A stretch of DNA of 64,000 nt from Bacteroides sp. (GCA_023665805.1 JAMPDJ010000003.1:102985-166984); one strand, 5' to 3'. Positions 7,044-17,292 are shown, counted from the first letter of the stretch. Notes: generated from the sequence alone by a model not told the origin. A program made the numbers and translations.

Positions 7044-9998
7044 TTATCTTACTACGACCTTCTTGCCATTGATGATATTTATCCCGGACTGAGGTGAGGA
7101 GAGACGCTGGCCATTAAGATTATATATGGCATTGAGCGTGGGCACAGGCTTGATGTCAGCTATACCTGTTTCCGGGGCGGGCACAACAGGAATCTCCAGT
7201 CTCTCACTCTTAAGACTGACAGAACCGGAGACAGAGGGAGCAGAGGCAAGTTTGTAACCCTCAGGAATATAATCCTCACAGACCGGATATGCCGTCCCCT
7301 TCTCCAGTATGAACTCCCGTCGAAGGAGACAAAGTCCACGGTAGGTATAGTGATAGGCAAGAACTCCGCTCTCGCCATCGGCCAACTTGTCACGTCCTTC
7401 GAACGGTTCCATTATCCAGAAAGAAGCGCCATTGCCGGAACCGTGTGCAAAGAGGCGGGCCTTGGTAGTGTTGGATACATTGTTGTTGATGGCATTGCCG
7501 GTAACATTAGCGTAACAGATGGCCACATTGCCAAGGAATGTGCCGGTATCAAAGGCCCATGCTGTCTTGTTGAGGGAATTCAGTGTTACCTGCGTGCCAG
7601 AATTGCCATTGGCCGCATAAAGGTACTTGCCACTGACGTTGCTCTTGATATAATAGGTATTGTCATCAGCCGAAGCCTGTTCCAGTACCCAAGGCGTACA
7701 TTCTGTCCCTTGGGCATTGAGCGTGCCGGAGATGTCTGCCATGCAACGACCGCGGTCGGTACTCTTGTTGGTTAACGAAACCACACTACCGTCGGAAATG
7801 TCAGAAGCAGGAGCCTGACGGGGCACATAGTCCTTCATCCAATGACGTGCAAAGACATAGTCGCCACAAGAAAGCATCTGTGTTTCCACGGTCATGCGAC
7901 GTACAAACCCTGTCCAGTCCTTCTGCTCCTGGGGAGTCCATCCGGCCTCGGCCACGCACATGAAGCGCGGCAGTGCCAGATACTCAAGATACTCATCACT
8001 GCTCACATGCTCAGTCCAGAATGTAGCCTGGACACCAATATAGTACTTGGAAGCACTGGCAGAAACACCTGCAGGAACCGGTTGATAGTTGTATGTAACG
8101 GCAACGTTGTCGTTGCCAGAACCGGCAGCCCCAGGTTCGCCATAGTCATTGCTTTGCTTGCGGTTGATGTAGTAGCATCCACTACCCCACTCCGTGATGA
8201 CGGCATTCAAGCCAAGTTGGGCCGCCTTTGCCGCACCGCTCTGACATGGATTCCAGCACATGATAGTGGCTCCGGATTCCTTCATCAGGTCCAAATCTGC
8301 ACCTGACTCAGTAATGCTCTCGTTCCAACAAAACATCTTTTTGCCCAAAGTGAAAAGGTGCTGATTGATTTCGCGTATGAACTCCGTCTGCAGAGCACGG
8401 TAACTGGTCTTGCCCAATTCGTTCAACTTCTTCTGACAATCCGCATTGTTCTCCCACTGGCTGGTGGGGCACTCGTCGCCTCCGATGTGGAAATAAGGAT
8501 ATGGAAATATCTCTGCCAACTCGGTAATGATATTCTTGGCAAACTCCACGGCACGCGGATTTGCCACATTGAGTACCGTAGCACTGATACCACCATTGGT
8601 CCAGACTTCCGGAGTGGAATTGGGATTGCAACTATACTCTGGATAAGCCGCCAAAGCCGCAACAAAGTGTCCCGGCATGTCCACCTCCGGCAAGACATCA
8701 ATATGACGCTCGGCAGCATAGGCCACCACTTCTTTCATCTCTGCCTGTGTATAGAAGAACGGGCCATACTGCTTACCGGTCTGTGCACCCTCGCCGGTCC
8801 AGTATTCCTGGCCATTCTCGATAATCTTGCGTATCGGTGTGTCGTAGCTGCTATTGCGTTTGGCACCAATAGTAGTAAGCTTTGGATAACGCTTTATTTC
8901 AGCACGCCAGCCCTGGTCATCGGTCAGGTGCCAATGGAACACATTCATCTTGTAGATGGCCATGAGGTCTATCATCTTCTTAATCTCACGTATAGTGAAG
9001 AAATGACGGCTCACATCCAGCATGAAGCCACGGTAAGAGAAGCGAGGTTCATCTTCTACGCGGACTACCGGCAAGACATATGTTTGCTCTCCCTCGGCCT
9101 TCTTGCCGAGAATTACGTTGGGGGGAAGCAGACGCAGTAGGCTCTGCATGGCATAAAACACACCATCAGATGTGGATGCCTCAATGGCAACACCCGTAGA
9201 TGTGATATCCAACACGTAACCTTCTGTAGCCAGTCCCGTGTTTTCCAATATGGTAATATCTGCCTTACCGTCAACCAGCCGGGGAACAAGTCCTGTTGCC
9301 TCATCCACAGTAGTCATGAAACGTGCAACGTCTGCCAGCACGCTCTGCCGCCTGTCTGCATCGGCAAAGGTCACCGCAATGGTGAAACCGTCTTTCAACG
9401 TAACCTCTCCATCGCCCATCATCACTGACTTAGGAGCAGGGACAAGGCTAAGCATCTTATCTTGCTTTTGTTCAATATCCTCTGCAACATATATCTTGAG
9501 GCGGCGTGAACCCGACGGTGTTGTCGTTCCGGTCCATGTGGTGGGATTGACACCATTTGCCGTCATGTCTATGGCCTGACCGTTTGCATTAAGTATGGTA
9601 ATGAAACCATTTGCGTCAAAATGGACTGCATTGGTCTGTTCCGTAGCAGATGTCTTGACGGCACTGCCATTGCTGCCTCCGAGATTCATAATATCTCCTG
9701 TGCCGACGTTCATGAAAATCCACTCGCTACCCTTGGCGGTAAGTGACCACAAGAAGGAAGCGGTAGACTTGCTGTCAACAGGATAAGTGGAACTGCCCTT
9801 CACCTGGCCTCCATTGTCATAGAGATAAAATTCCCTATTGCTTTGATCCACTCCAGAGATAATGTAGATACCGTCCGAAACCTCGGATGTCAACCGACAA
9901 CCCAAAGTGGCTACAGTATATTCCGTAGTAATGACGTCAGCCTTGGCGAACAAGCTTCCAATGAGCAAAAAACACAAGATTACATGCAACTTTTTCAT
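7044..9998 (-). CDS. Secreted GH20 beta-N-acetylhexosaminidase
   Basis: The 984-residue enzyme should release terminal GlcNAc or GalNAc from glycans outside the cell or in the periplasm. The ATG at 9998 begins a clear signal peptide (MKKLHVILCFLLIG); the open frame extends upstream to 10046 but would bury that signal. After a lectin-like N-terminal module come a GH20b-type domain (about 190-310), the TIM barrel (about 320-680) with the catalytic pair Asp-Glu in HIGGDE near 508-509, a beta-trefoil or ricin-like region (about 760-880), and a C-terminal tail (YNLNGQRL ... GKKVVVR) resembling T9SS or surface-targeting tails common in Prevotella. It follows the sulfatase by 49 bp, suggesting joint attack on sulfated host glycans. 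Confidence 0.9.
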   Translation of the reverse strand: MKKLHVILCFLLIGSLFAKADVITTEYTVATLGCRLTSEVSDGIYIISGVDQSNREFYLYDNGGQVKGSSTYPVDSKSTASFLWSLTAKGSEWIFMNVGTGDIMNLGGSNGSAVKTSATEQTNAVHFDANGFITILNANGQAIDMTANGVNPTTWTGTTTPSGSRRLKIYVAEDIEQKQDKMLSLVPAPKSVMMGDGEVTLKDGFTIAVTFADADRRQSVLADVARFMTTVDEATGLVPRLVDGKADITILENTGLATEGYVLDITSTGVAIEASTSDGVFYAMQSLLRLLPPNVILGKKAEGEQTYVLPVVRVEDEPRFSYRGFMLDVSRHFFTIREIKKMIDLMAIYKMNVFHWHLTDDQGWRAEIKRYPKLTTIGAKRNSSYDTPIRKIIENGQEYWTGEGAQTGKQYGPFFYTQAEMKEVVAYAAERHIDVLPEVDMPGHFVAALAAYPEYSCNPNSTPEVWTNGGISATVLNVANPRAVEFAKNIITELAEIFPYPYFHIGGDECPTSQWENNADCQKKLNELGKTSYRALQTEFIREINQHLFTLGKKMFCWNESITESGADLDLMKESGATIMCWNPCQSGAAKAAQLGLNAVITEWGSGCYYINRKQSNDYGEPGAAGSGNDNVAVTYNYQPVPAGVSASASKYYIGVQATFWTEHVSSDEYLEYLALPRFMCVAEAGWTPQEQKDWTGFVRRMTVETQMLSCGDYVFARHWMKDYVPRQAPASDISDGSVVSLTNKSTDRGRCMADISGTLNAQGTECTPWVLEQASADDNTYYIKSNVSGKYLYAANGNSGTQVTLNSLNKTAWAFDTGTFLGNVAICYANVTGNAINNNVSNTTKARLFAHGSGNGASFWIMEPFEGRDKLADGESGVLAYHYTYRGLCLLRREFILEKGTAYPVCEDYIPEGYKLASAPSVSGSVSLKSERLEIPVVPAPETGIADIKPVPTLNAIYNLNGQRLSSPQSGINIINGKKVVVR

Positions 9999-10047
9999 AA
10001 GCTTTGCCGTTTGTACAGGATTATGACATTGTTGTATCATACGCAAC

Positions 10048-11595
10048 TTACTTTACTGCAAGAGTCTCCTCTATCGGATCCTTATACATCTTTTGCAATT
10101 GCTTTAGTTTCTTGTGCATCAGTGCACGGACTTCGGCATATTCGGGATTGTCGTAGACATTGTGCATCTCAGTGGGATCCTCCTGCAAATCATACAGCTC
10201 CCAAGCATCTATGTCATTGTAGAAATGCATTAGCTTGTATCGTTCAGTGCGCACTCCATAATGACGCTTTACAGCATGCTCGGCAGGATACTCATGATAA
10301 TGATAATAGATGGCATCGCGCCACTTGCCTATGGTTTTCTCACCACGCAGAAGTGGCACAAGGCTGCGCCCCTGAATGTCGGATGGCACCTTGGCTCCAG
10401 CCATTTCAAGGAAAGTGGGGGCGTAATCTATGTTCTGCACCATGTCCATAATCTCACCACGACGCTTGTAACCGTCAGGCAAACGCATGAGTAAAGGCGT
10501 GGAAAGGCTTTCCTCATACATGAATCGTTTGTCAAACCATCCATGCTCGCCCATGTAGAAGCCTTGATCCGAAGCATAGACCACCAAAGTATTGTCCAAC
10601 ATATCGTTATCGCGCAGATAGTCCATAAGACGTCCGACATTGTCATCAAGTGAACGTGTAACCTTGGCATAATCACGCATATATCTCTGATACTTCCACT
10701 CCACCAGTTCCTTGCCGGTAAGATTGCGGCGTTTGAAGTCGCATGACAGACTGTCATAGAATGTCCAATACTGACGCTGCAGTTCGGGTTCCAGACGTCC
10801 AACATAGTGGAGATAGGTTTGGGTGAGACGGGTGGAATCACCAGGAAGATAGGCCTTGGTGTCATAAACCAAATCCATGTCGTGGTCGGAAGCTATAGCC
10901 ATTTCCTGTTGCTGGGCTGCAATGCGTCCCTCATAGTTGTCCCAGAAATTTGCAGGTTTCTCGAAAGTACGATCCTCGTACTCGCGCAGATACTTCAGTT
11001 CCGGCAACCAGTCACGATGACAAGCCTTGTGGTGGACGAAAAGGATGAAAGGACGATCTTTGTCGCGGTGCTCCATCCAATCTATGGCCTTGTCAGTGAT
11101 AACATTGGTGCAATACCCATTTTCCCGACTCTTGCTTCCATCCTGATGATGAAAGGTTGGATTGTAATACTCGCCCTGACCTATGAGAATGTCCCAATGG
11201 TCAAAACCCGTAGGTTCGCTAACAAGGTGCCATTTGCCAACAAGAGCTGTCTGGTATCCTGCCTTCTGCATCAGTTTGGGCATTGTCTGCTGAGAACCAT
11301 CGAAAATGCCATGCTCGTTGTTGGTAAAACCATTGATATGACTATGTTTGCCTGTAAGCATACAGGCACGGCTTGGACCAGAAAGACTGTTGGCCACGAA
11401 ACTGTTACGAAACAGCACGCCCTCCTGTGCTATCCGATCCAGATTGGGAGTTTCTATGCAACTGTTACCGTATGCACTGAGAGCCTGTGCAGTGTGGTCG
11501 TCAGTCATGATGTAAACAATGTTAGGCCTTTGTTTCTGAGCCTGCACAGACATGGCTGCAAGGGTTGCCATGGATAAGAGCGTCAACTGCTTCAT
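10048..11595 (-). CDS. S1-family sulfatase, serine type, exported
   Basis: This 515-residue sulfatase has a signal peptide ending near SVQAQ. The activation motif is S72-G-P-S-R-A-C-M-L-T-G, so the formylglycine would be made from serine by an anaerobic sulfatase-maturating enzyme; that enzyme is not in the window. Metal-site residues appear in IMTDDH and, later, VYASDQG and HGWFDKRFMYE. It heads a two-gene operon with the GH20 enzyme, which suggests removal of 6-O-sulfate from GlcNAc before hexosaminidase attack; that substrate is inferred from context. Sulfatase subfamily was not determined. Confidence 0.92.
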   Translation of the reverse strand: MKQLTLLSMATLAAMSVQAQKQRPNIVYIMTDDHTAQALSAYGNSCIETPNLDRIAQEGVLFRNSFVANSLSGPSRACMLTGKHSHINGFTNNEHGIFDGSQQTMPKLMQKAGYQTALVGKWHLVSEPTGFDHWDILIGQGEYYNPTFHHQDGSKSRENGYCTNVITDKAIDWMEHRDKDRPFILFVHHKACHRDWLPELKYLREYEDRTFEKPANFWDNYEGRIAAQQQEMAIASDHDMDLVYDTKAYLPGDSTRLTQTYLHYVGRLEPELQRQYWTFYDSLSCDFKRRNLTGKELVEWKYQRYMRDYAKVTRSLDDNVGRLMDYLRDNDMLDNTLVVYASDQGFYMGEHGWFDKRFMYEESLSTPLLMRLPDGYKRRGEIMDMVQNIDYAPTFLEMAGAKVPSDIQGRSLVPLLRGEKTIGKWRDAIYYHYHEYPAEHAVKRHYGVRTERYKLMHFYNDIDAWELYDLQEDPTEMHNVYDNPEYAEVRALMHKKLKQLQKMYKDPIEETLAVK

Positions 11596-11687
11596 AGTTT
11601 TACTTCTGTTTATTATAGGTTTTGTTTATAGGTTAAATCCGTAATGTTTGTGTAAATAAATATATACTCGTCTGCAATAGCTGCAAA

Positions 11688-14510
11688 TCACCTGATTAAC
11701 ATTCCGTCCAGATAATGCGAGGTGTACCCTACCCCGGCACGAACCAACTCCTCTGGAGTACCGGAAAAAAGAACCTGTCCGCCACGACGGCCTCCATCTG
11801 GTCCCATCTCTATCAGATAGTCTGCACACTTTATAACGTCCAGATTATGCTCCACGATAACGACGGTGTTGCCCTTGTCCACTAAACGATTCAGAACGGA
11901 AAGCAGCACATTGATATCCTCGAAGTGCAGGCCTGTAGTGGGCTCATCCAATATATATAACGTACGACCTGTATCGCGTTTGGCAAGTTCAGTAGCCAGT
12001 TTTACGCGTTGGCTTTCGCCTCCAGATAGCGTGGTACTGGGCTGCCCCAACTTGATATAACCAAGACCTACGTCCTGGAGAACCTTAATCTTCTGCAGGA
12101 TGTTGGGTTGGTTTTCAAAGAATTCCACGGCTTGATTCACCGTCATGTCCAATATGTCCGCTATGCTTTTGCCACGGAAACGGACCTCCAGGGTCTCACG
12201 ATTGTAACGCTTGCCACGGCACTCTTCACATGGCACCATCACATCTGGAAGGAAATTCATCTCAATGCTCCTGTAACCATTGCCTAAGCATGTTTCACAA
12301 CGTCCACCCTTTACATTGAATGAAAAACGCCCCGGCTTATAACCGCGTATCTTGGCCTCAGGCAAGTCAACAAAAAGGTTACGTATGTCATTGAAAACAT
12401 TGGTATAGGTTGCAGGATTACTTCGAGGAGTGCGTCCAAGCGGGGTCTGATCCACATCCACCACCTTGTCGATGTTCTCCAACCCATCAATTGAATCATA
12501 TGGCAAAGGATCCACCAAAGAACGATAGAAGTGTTGAGAAAGAATCGGGTGTAAGGTATCATTGATGAGGGTACTCTTTCCAGAACCGCTGACACCTGTA
12601 ACGCATATAAGCGTTCCCAAAGGAAAACTGACCGTAATGTTCTGCAGATTATTACCTTTGGCACCATGTATTGTAATGAATTTCCCATTGCCTTCACGCC
12701 GCATGACAGGAACCTCTATACGCAGGTCACCGGAAAGATATCGGCTCGTAAGGGTGGCGGCTTTCAGCATATTGGGATAGGTTCCCTGGTACACGACATT
12801 GCCCCCTGCACGCCCAGCACGTGGACCGATATCCACAATCCAATCGGCATTCTCCATCATTTCCTGATCATGTTCCACTACAATGACAGTATTGCCGATG
12901 TCGCGCAAGGCCTTGAGCGAAGAAATCAATCGGCTATTATCTTTTTGATGCAACCCTATGGATGGTTCATCGAGGATATACAGCACATTCACCAACTGAG
13001 ACCCTATTTGGGTAGCCAGACGAATGCGTTGGCTTTCACCACCGCTGAGAGATACGCTGGTGCGGGAAAGCGACAGGTAATCCAAGCCGATATCCAAAAG
13101 GAAATGCAAGCGCGTACGTATCTCTTTCAATATCTCAGGCGCTACCTTACGTTGATAATCCGTAAGATGGTCCTCTATAGTAGACAACCATGCGTACAGT
13201 TCTCCCAACTCCATATCAGCAAGCTGAGCTATATTCTTGTCTGCTACAAAAAAGTGCAGAGCCTCGCGTTTGAGACGCTGCCCATGGCATTCCGGACAGA
13301 CTGTGGTACGATTGAACTGCTCTGCCCACTTCTGAGCCGAAGCACCCATATCTGAATCCTGCATTTGATTGATGTACTTCACCAAGCCATCATAATCAGT
13401 AAAATAGTCGCTTGACGTATGTGCGATGGCTGCCGGTATGCGCAAACGCTCGGAACAACCGTGTAATATCTCCGACAAAACCTCTCCGCCAATCTTTCCC
13501 ACTGGAGTATCCAAAGTGTAGCCATTTCGTTCGAGTAGTGTCTGTATCTGCCAAAATATCAATGTCTGACGTGCCTTGCCCAAAGGAGCTATGCCACCGT
13601 TGCGAACAGACAAGCTATGATCAGGAAAAATTTTATCTTCATCAATCAACGAAACGTATCCCAAACCTTTACATCGTGGACAGGCTCCTTGGGGAGAATT
13701 GAAAGAAAAATCATGCGGAGCAGGGTCGCGATAGGCTATTCCGCTGGTAGGACACATGAGACGCTTACTATAATGCCTCACCTCATCATTGTCCACATTC
13801 AATAACAGGATGAGACCACTTCCTTGCTGCATGGCCACGGAAACACTCTGTCGGAGACGGTCATAGTCCTTGCGTGCCACACGCAATTTATCCACCACCA
13901 CCTCTATGTCGTGATTCTTGTAACGATCCAACTGCATATCCGGCAACAATTCCTCCATCTCACCGTCTATACGGGCATACAAATAGCCTTTTTTACGCAC
14001 GCTCTCCAATAGCTCACGATAATGTCCCTTACGGTTACGGACAATAGGTGCAAGAATATAGACACGAGTGCCTTCATATCTATCCAACAGAAGTTCCACG
14101 ATCTGTTCTTCCGTATATCGAACCATCTTCTCACCGGTAACATAGGAGCGGGCTTCGCCTACTCTGGCATACAAAAGACGAAGAAAGTCGTATATTTCCG
14201 TTGTGGTACCTACCGTGGAACGTGGATTCCTATTGGTAGTCTTCTGCTCTATGCTTATTACTGGTGACAGACCGCTGACCTTATCAACATCTGGCCGGGA
14301 CATGCCTCCAAGGAAATTACGGGCATAGGCCGAAAATGTTTCTATATATCTGCGTTGCCCTTCGGCATATATGGTATCAAAGGCTAAACTGGACTTGCCC
14401 GAACCACTCAGCCCAGTAATTACAGTGAGCGTTCCGCGTGGAATTTCCACATCCACGTTCTTCAGGTTATGTTCGCGTGCGCCTTCAACTATGATTTTAC
14501 TGTTTGACAT
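11688..14510 (-). CDS. uvrA: Excinuclease ABC subunit A
   Basis: UvrA is the damage-recognition ATPase of nucleotide excision repair. The 940-residue protein has both ABC modules: Walker A GLSGSGKSS near residue 35 and GVSGSGKST near 645, with signature motifs LSGGESQRIRLA and LSGGESQRVKLA. Zinc-finger cysteines appear in CPRCKG, CPECHG and in the CETCLGNG / CEECRG pair. It is on the opposite strand to uvrB, about 4 kb away, not in one operon. The ATG at 14510 gives the usual MSNSKIIVEGAREHNLKN start. Confidence 0.98.
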   Translation of the reverse strand: MSNSKIIVEGAREHNLKNVDVEIPRGTLTVITGLSGSGKSSLAFDTIYAEGQRRYIETFSAYARNFLGGMSRPDVDKVSGLSPVISIEQKTTNRNPRSTVGTTTEIYDFLRLLYARVGEARSYVTGEKMVRYTEEQIVELLLDRYEGTRVYILAPIVRNRKGHYRELLESVRKKGYLYARIDGEMEELLPDMQLDRYKNHDIEVVVDKLRVARKDYDRLRQSVSVAMQQGSGLILLLNVDNDEVRHYSKRLMCPTSGIAYRDPAPHDFSFNSPQGACPRCKGLGYVSLIDEDKIFPDHSLSVRNGGIAPLGKARQTLIFWQIQTLLERNGYTLDTPVGKIGGEVLSEILHGCSERLRIPAAIAHTSSDYFTDYDGLVKYINQMQDSDMGASAQKWAEQFNRTTVCPECHGQRLKREALHFFVADKNIAQLADMELGELYAWLSTIEDHLTDYQRKVAPEILKEIRTRLHFLLDIGLDYLSLSRTSVSLSGGESQRIRLATQIGSQLVNVLYILDEPSIGLHQKDNSRLISSLKALRDIGNTVIVVEHDQEMMENADWIVDIGPRAGRAGGNVVYQGTYPNMLKAATLTSRYLSGDLRIEVPVMRREGNGKFITIHGAKGNNLQNITVSFPLGTLICVTGVSGSGKSTLINDTLHPILSQHFYRSLVDPLPYDSIDGLENIDKVVDVDQTPLGRTPRSNPATYTNVFNDIRNLFVDLPEAKIRGYKPGRFSFNVKGGRCETCLGNGYRSIEMNFLPDVMVPCEECRGKRYNRETLEVRFRGKSIADILDMTVNQAVEFFENQPNILQKIKVLQDVGLGYIKLGQPSTTLSGGESQRVKLATELAKRDTGRTLYILDEPTTGLHFEDINVLLSVLNRLVDKGNTVVIVEHNLDVIKCADYLIEMGPDGGRRGGQVLFSGTPEELVRAGVGYTSHYLDGMLIR

Positions 14511-14728
14511 ATGTAAGGCAGATGCTGCAAATGGTTAATAAATGAATAACGGGTAATTGATACTTTAGTGTAAAGATGACTCTATCATTGAAAACAAGAA
14601 TATGTCCCTCGGAAAAGCAACTGATACAGCTATGGCATGGTAACATATACCGCATACGACTACATTCCAATAGAAGAGCCACAACCATGACTACGATGTC
14701 CAAACAGGCATCTTCTCTCCCCACACTT

Positions 14729-15469
14729 CTATGGTTCCTCGATATAGTCCTCGTTTTTATGCGTGAAGACGTTGATTGCCTTTTTTATGCGATACTTGGT
14801 GCCATCCGCCCCTTTGGCATTGACCACCAGATAGTAAACTCCGTTGCGAACATACTTGCCACCCAAACGGCCATCCCATCCTTCCGCCACATCATCCCAA
14901 CGGTACAGACATTGCCCCCAGCGATTGAATACCGAAGCATGAAAATCCACTATGCTTTGGTACTCCTTGGCACGTAATACATCGTTCTGCCCATCTCCAT
15001 TAGGGGTGAAAGTATTTGGGAACTTGAGCCTGCTGCTGCTTATAGAGAGACGGAATATGATGGAATCCATCTCATCCGTAGGATACTTCCAAGCCATATT
15101 GCCATCTGTGAACGTGGCTTTTAGACAAACCTTATATTGTCCTTTATGCACGAAATCATAGTCAAGATTTTCTTCCCAACGGTGTACCAACTCAAAGAAA
15201 TTGTTTCCTTGAGAACCGGTCACAGTATCCACATATATGACCCAATCATAGGATACATCCCAACCATCGGCATCCATAGGACACGCCCTAAAGAGGCCAT
15301 TGAGTGGAGCGTTCTGTATCTCGGACAATTGCAGATCATCGGGATAGCTGCCACTCAGTATGGCACCTTCCGGCGTGGTGTAGGTAACATCTGGTATGAG
15401 CGAAGGCATTGTCTGGGCTTGACACCCAAGTGGCAGCAACAGACAACCTGTTATATATCGCATGCGCAT
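14729..15469 (-). CDS. T9SS type-B sorting (gliding-motility C-terminal) domain protein
   Basis: A 246-residue exported protein with an N-terminal signal peptide (cysteine in LPLGCQAQ may make it a lipoprotein). The last 90 or so residues match the gliding motility-associated C-terminal domain: FTPNGDGQND, then VFNRWGQCLYRW, then WDG and GKYVRNGVYYLVV. This domain is a type IX secretion signal in Bacteroidota. The N-terminal 150 residues look like a PKD/Ig-like module but no function is evident. Start is ATG at 15469 or 15463. A TAACTTTG -7 box lies at 15500-15507. Confidence 0.85.
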   Translation of the reverse strand: MRMRYITGCLLLPLGCQAQTMPSLIPDVTYTTPEGAILSGSYPDDLQLSEIQNAPLNGLFRACPMDADGWDVSYDWVIYVDTVTGSQGNNFFELVHRWEENLDYDFVHKGQYKVCLKATFTDGNMAWKYPTDEMDSIIFRLSISSSRLKFPNTFTPNGDGQNDVLRAKEYQSIVDFHASVFNRWGQCLYRWDDVAEGWDGRLGGKYVRNGVYYLVVNAKGADGTKYRIKKAINVFTHKNEDYIEEP

Positions 15470-15499
15470 GACGTATATTCCTTGTTATATATTTGAGGC

Positions 15500-15507
15500 C
15501 AAAGTTA
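15500..15507 (-). promoter_or_regulatory. -7 box for the T9SS cargo gene
   Basis: TAACTTTG on the minus strand, 30 bp before the ATG at 15469. Diverges from the plus-strand box at 15551. Confidence 0.5.
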
Positions 15508-15550
15508 CAAATAAATCTTCATTATCCACGCTTTATTCTTCATTTTTGTT

Positions 15551-15558
15551 TACCTTTG
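15551..15558 (+). promoter_or_regulatory. -7 box for the outer-membrane barrel gene
   Basis: TACCTTTG on the plus strand. It implies a leader of about 105 nt before the ATG at 15669. Confidence 0.5.
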
Positions 15559-15668
15559 CACATAAGTGGACGATGAAAGACGTGCCATGCATACCATAAC
15601 GCATTCCAAATCACAGCATCTCCCAACAACGAGACTTTTTGTCCCTTTCCAATACACAGCAAAGACAT

Positions 15669-16388
15669 ATGAAATACCGTATAATTCAACTACTTTTCCT
15701 TCTGACGCTACCCTTGATGGCAACGGCACAGGTAGGTAAATACCGCTCCGACTTGGCCATCGGCGTCAACGGCGGTATAATTATGAACAAAATCACCTTT
15801 TCGCCACGTGTACAGCAAGGCATGCCCATAGGGCCGGAAATAGGATTGTCGCTCAGATACACGTGCGAGAAGTATTTTGCAACAGTATGCGCCCTGCAAG
15901 CCGAAATCAACTATTCACGTCAAGGATGGAACGAGATGGCCGAAAACGGAACCTACAACTATGCACGTACTTTGGACTATGTGCATATTCCATTCATGGC
16001 AAGAATGGGGTTCGGACGCGAGCGCAAGGGATTCATGGGATATGTCATCCTTGGCCCCGAGATAGGTTTCTGCATAGGAGAAGGTGACAGTCGTACGGGC
16101 GAATGGACAGATGAAGGCCTACCGATGTTTCCAGAGGGACCTACCGCACAATACAACAAAGCCGTTGAAAAAAAATTCGAGTACGGTATTCTGGGCGGTG
16201 CAGGTTTGGAATTCAGCCACCCGCACGTAGGACACTTTGCCATCGAAGGTCGTTACATATTTGGACTGTCAGACATATTCAACAACGGCAAAAAGGATCC
16301 GTTCGGACGCTCGGCACATTCATCCATCGTGGTCAAAATGTCTTACTTTTGGGACATTAAAAAGACAAAGGGCAAGACCATACGCTAA
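15669..16388 (+). CDS. PorT-like outer-membrane beta-barrel protein
   Basis: A 239-residue protein with a cleavable signal peptide (MKYRIIQLLFLLTLPLMATAQ) followed by alternating beta-strand sequence ending in an aromatic-rich last strand (VKMSYFWDI). The pattern fits the PorT / OMP_b-brl family of small 8-stranded barrels. The frame is open from 15639, but the ATG at 15669 gives a normal signal peptide and is preferred. True PorT is required for T9SS in Porphyromonas; the family name is broad, and T9SS function here is only suggested by the divergent T9SS cargo gene next door. Confidence 0.75.
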   Translation: MKYRIIQLLFLLTLPLMATAQVGKYRSDLAIGVNGGIIMNKITFSPRVQQGMPIGPEIGLSLRYTCEKYFATVCALQAEINYSRQGWNEMAENGTYNYARTLDYVHIPFMARMGFGRERKGFMGYVILGPEIGFCIGEGDSRTGEWTDEGLPMFPEGPTAQYNKAVEKKFEYGILGGAGLEFSHPHVGHFAIEGRYIFGLSDIFNNGKKDPFGRSAHSSIVVKMSYFWDIKKTKGKTIR

Positions 16389-16403
16389 GTCGGCTACCAC
16401 GGT

Positions 16404-16466
16404 GATATGCAACAGACGAGGCAATCAGCGCATAATGCACACTGATTGCCTCGTCTGTTGCATATC
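16404..16466. terminator. Perfect 25-bp palindrome between convergent genes
   Basis: Arms 16404-16428 and 16442-16466 are exact reverse complements around a 13-nt loop. It sits between the barrel gene (+) and the DUF4293 gene (-), so it is a likely bidirectional terminator. No T-run is present. Confidence 0.75.
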
Positions 16467-16480
16467 TCAATCACATACAC

Positions 16481-16867
16481 TTATCTGAGCCTGTCCAAAC
16501 TTTTCACCAACATTTCATCATGCAGTATGCCACGGAAAGCCAGATATAGCAATATGATATTGACGGCAGGAATGGCAGCCCAAAGACGAGGACGGCAAGT
16601 ACCTACCAGTCCGTCACACTGAATATAGGCAAACGCCACCAACACAGCATACCATCCGACAAGAAGAATGATGCAAAACGTACAAACACGCATTTGTAAC
16701 GCACGTTGTCTGAACAGAAATATATCCAACAGTTCCAACACCCCCGTAAAGCCCATTATGGCAGTCAATGCCCAAGAATGGCTTTCCGCAGTGCACTCAA
16801 AATACATGCACACCAACGTGAGGATAACGCACATTATCAAATAGACAGTCTGGATTCTTTGTAGCAT
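16481..16867 (-). CDS. DUF4293-type four-helix membrane protein
   Basis: A 128-residue inner-membrane protein with four predicted helices. The start MLQRIQTVYLIMCVILTL is characteristic of the Bacteroidetes DUF4293 family, whose function is unknown. It lies 26 bp after rpoZ, in the usual bamD-rpoZ-DUF4293 order, so it is probably the last gene of that operon and ends at the palindrome at 16404-16466. Confidence 0.85.
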   Translation of the reverse strand: MLQRIQTVYLIMCVILTLVCMYFECTAESHSWALTAIMGFTGVLELLDIFLFRQRALQMRVCTFCIILLVGWYAVLVAFAYIQCDGLVGTCRPRLWAAIPAVNIILLYLAFRGILHDEMLVKSLDRLR

Positions 16868-16893
16868 GTCGATTGTCGTATAACGAATAATCC

Positions 16894-17235
16894 TTATGCG
16901 TCCTCGTCCAAAGTCGTATCCTGAACCATCTTACGCCAATGGACACGGCCATGTTCGAACTCATCTATAGCCATGAGAGTAGCCTTGGGCAACCTTTCAT
17001 AGCGACGGCTTATTTCAGTTTGTTCGCTGTTTTCAAAGACTTCTTCAAGAGAATCACTGGTGGTTGCGAACTCTTGCAACTTTTGGTTCAACTCCTGTTT
17101 GATTTCTGCAGAAATCTGATTGGCACGCTTGCCGATGATGGCTACGCTTTCATAGATATTACCAGTCTCATCGCAAAGATTCATGATGTCGCGCGTAATA
17201 GTGTTGGTAGGTGCCTTTGTTTTTTTGTAGTCCAT
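16894..17235 (-). CDS. rpoZ: RNA polymerase omega subunit, Bacteroidetes type
   Basis: The 113-residue protein has the RpoZ/Rpb6 core GNIYESVAIIGKRANQISAEIK near residues 25-46, which contacts the beta-prime subunit and aids RNA polymerase assembly. The start MDYKKTKAPTNTITRD fits family members; another in-frame ATG lies four codons upstream at 17247. It is 57 bp downstream of bamD and is probably cotranscribed with it. Confidence 0.92.
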   Translation of the reverse strand: MDYKKTKAPTNTITRDIMNLCDETGNIYESVAIIGKRANQISAEIKQELNQKLQEFATTSDSLEEVFENSEQTEISRRYERLPKATLMAIDEFEHGRVHWRKMVQDTTLDEDA

Positions 17236-17292
17236 ATTATATTTCATTTATCTTCTCGTTACTTACTATTGCTATCTATTGCTGTTTTTATC

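Noticed and set aside
14497..14724. 75-codon minus-strand frame between the T9SS cargo gene and uvrA
   Set aside because: It is well placed but has odd Cys/Leu-rich composition and overlaps the uvrA start. No family is recognised. Conservation would be needed to revive it.
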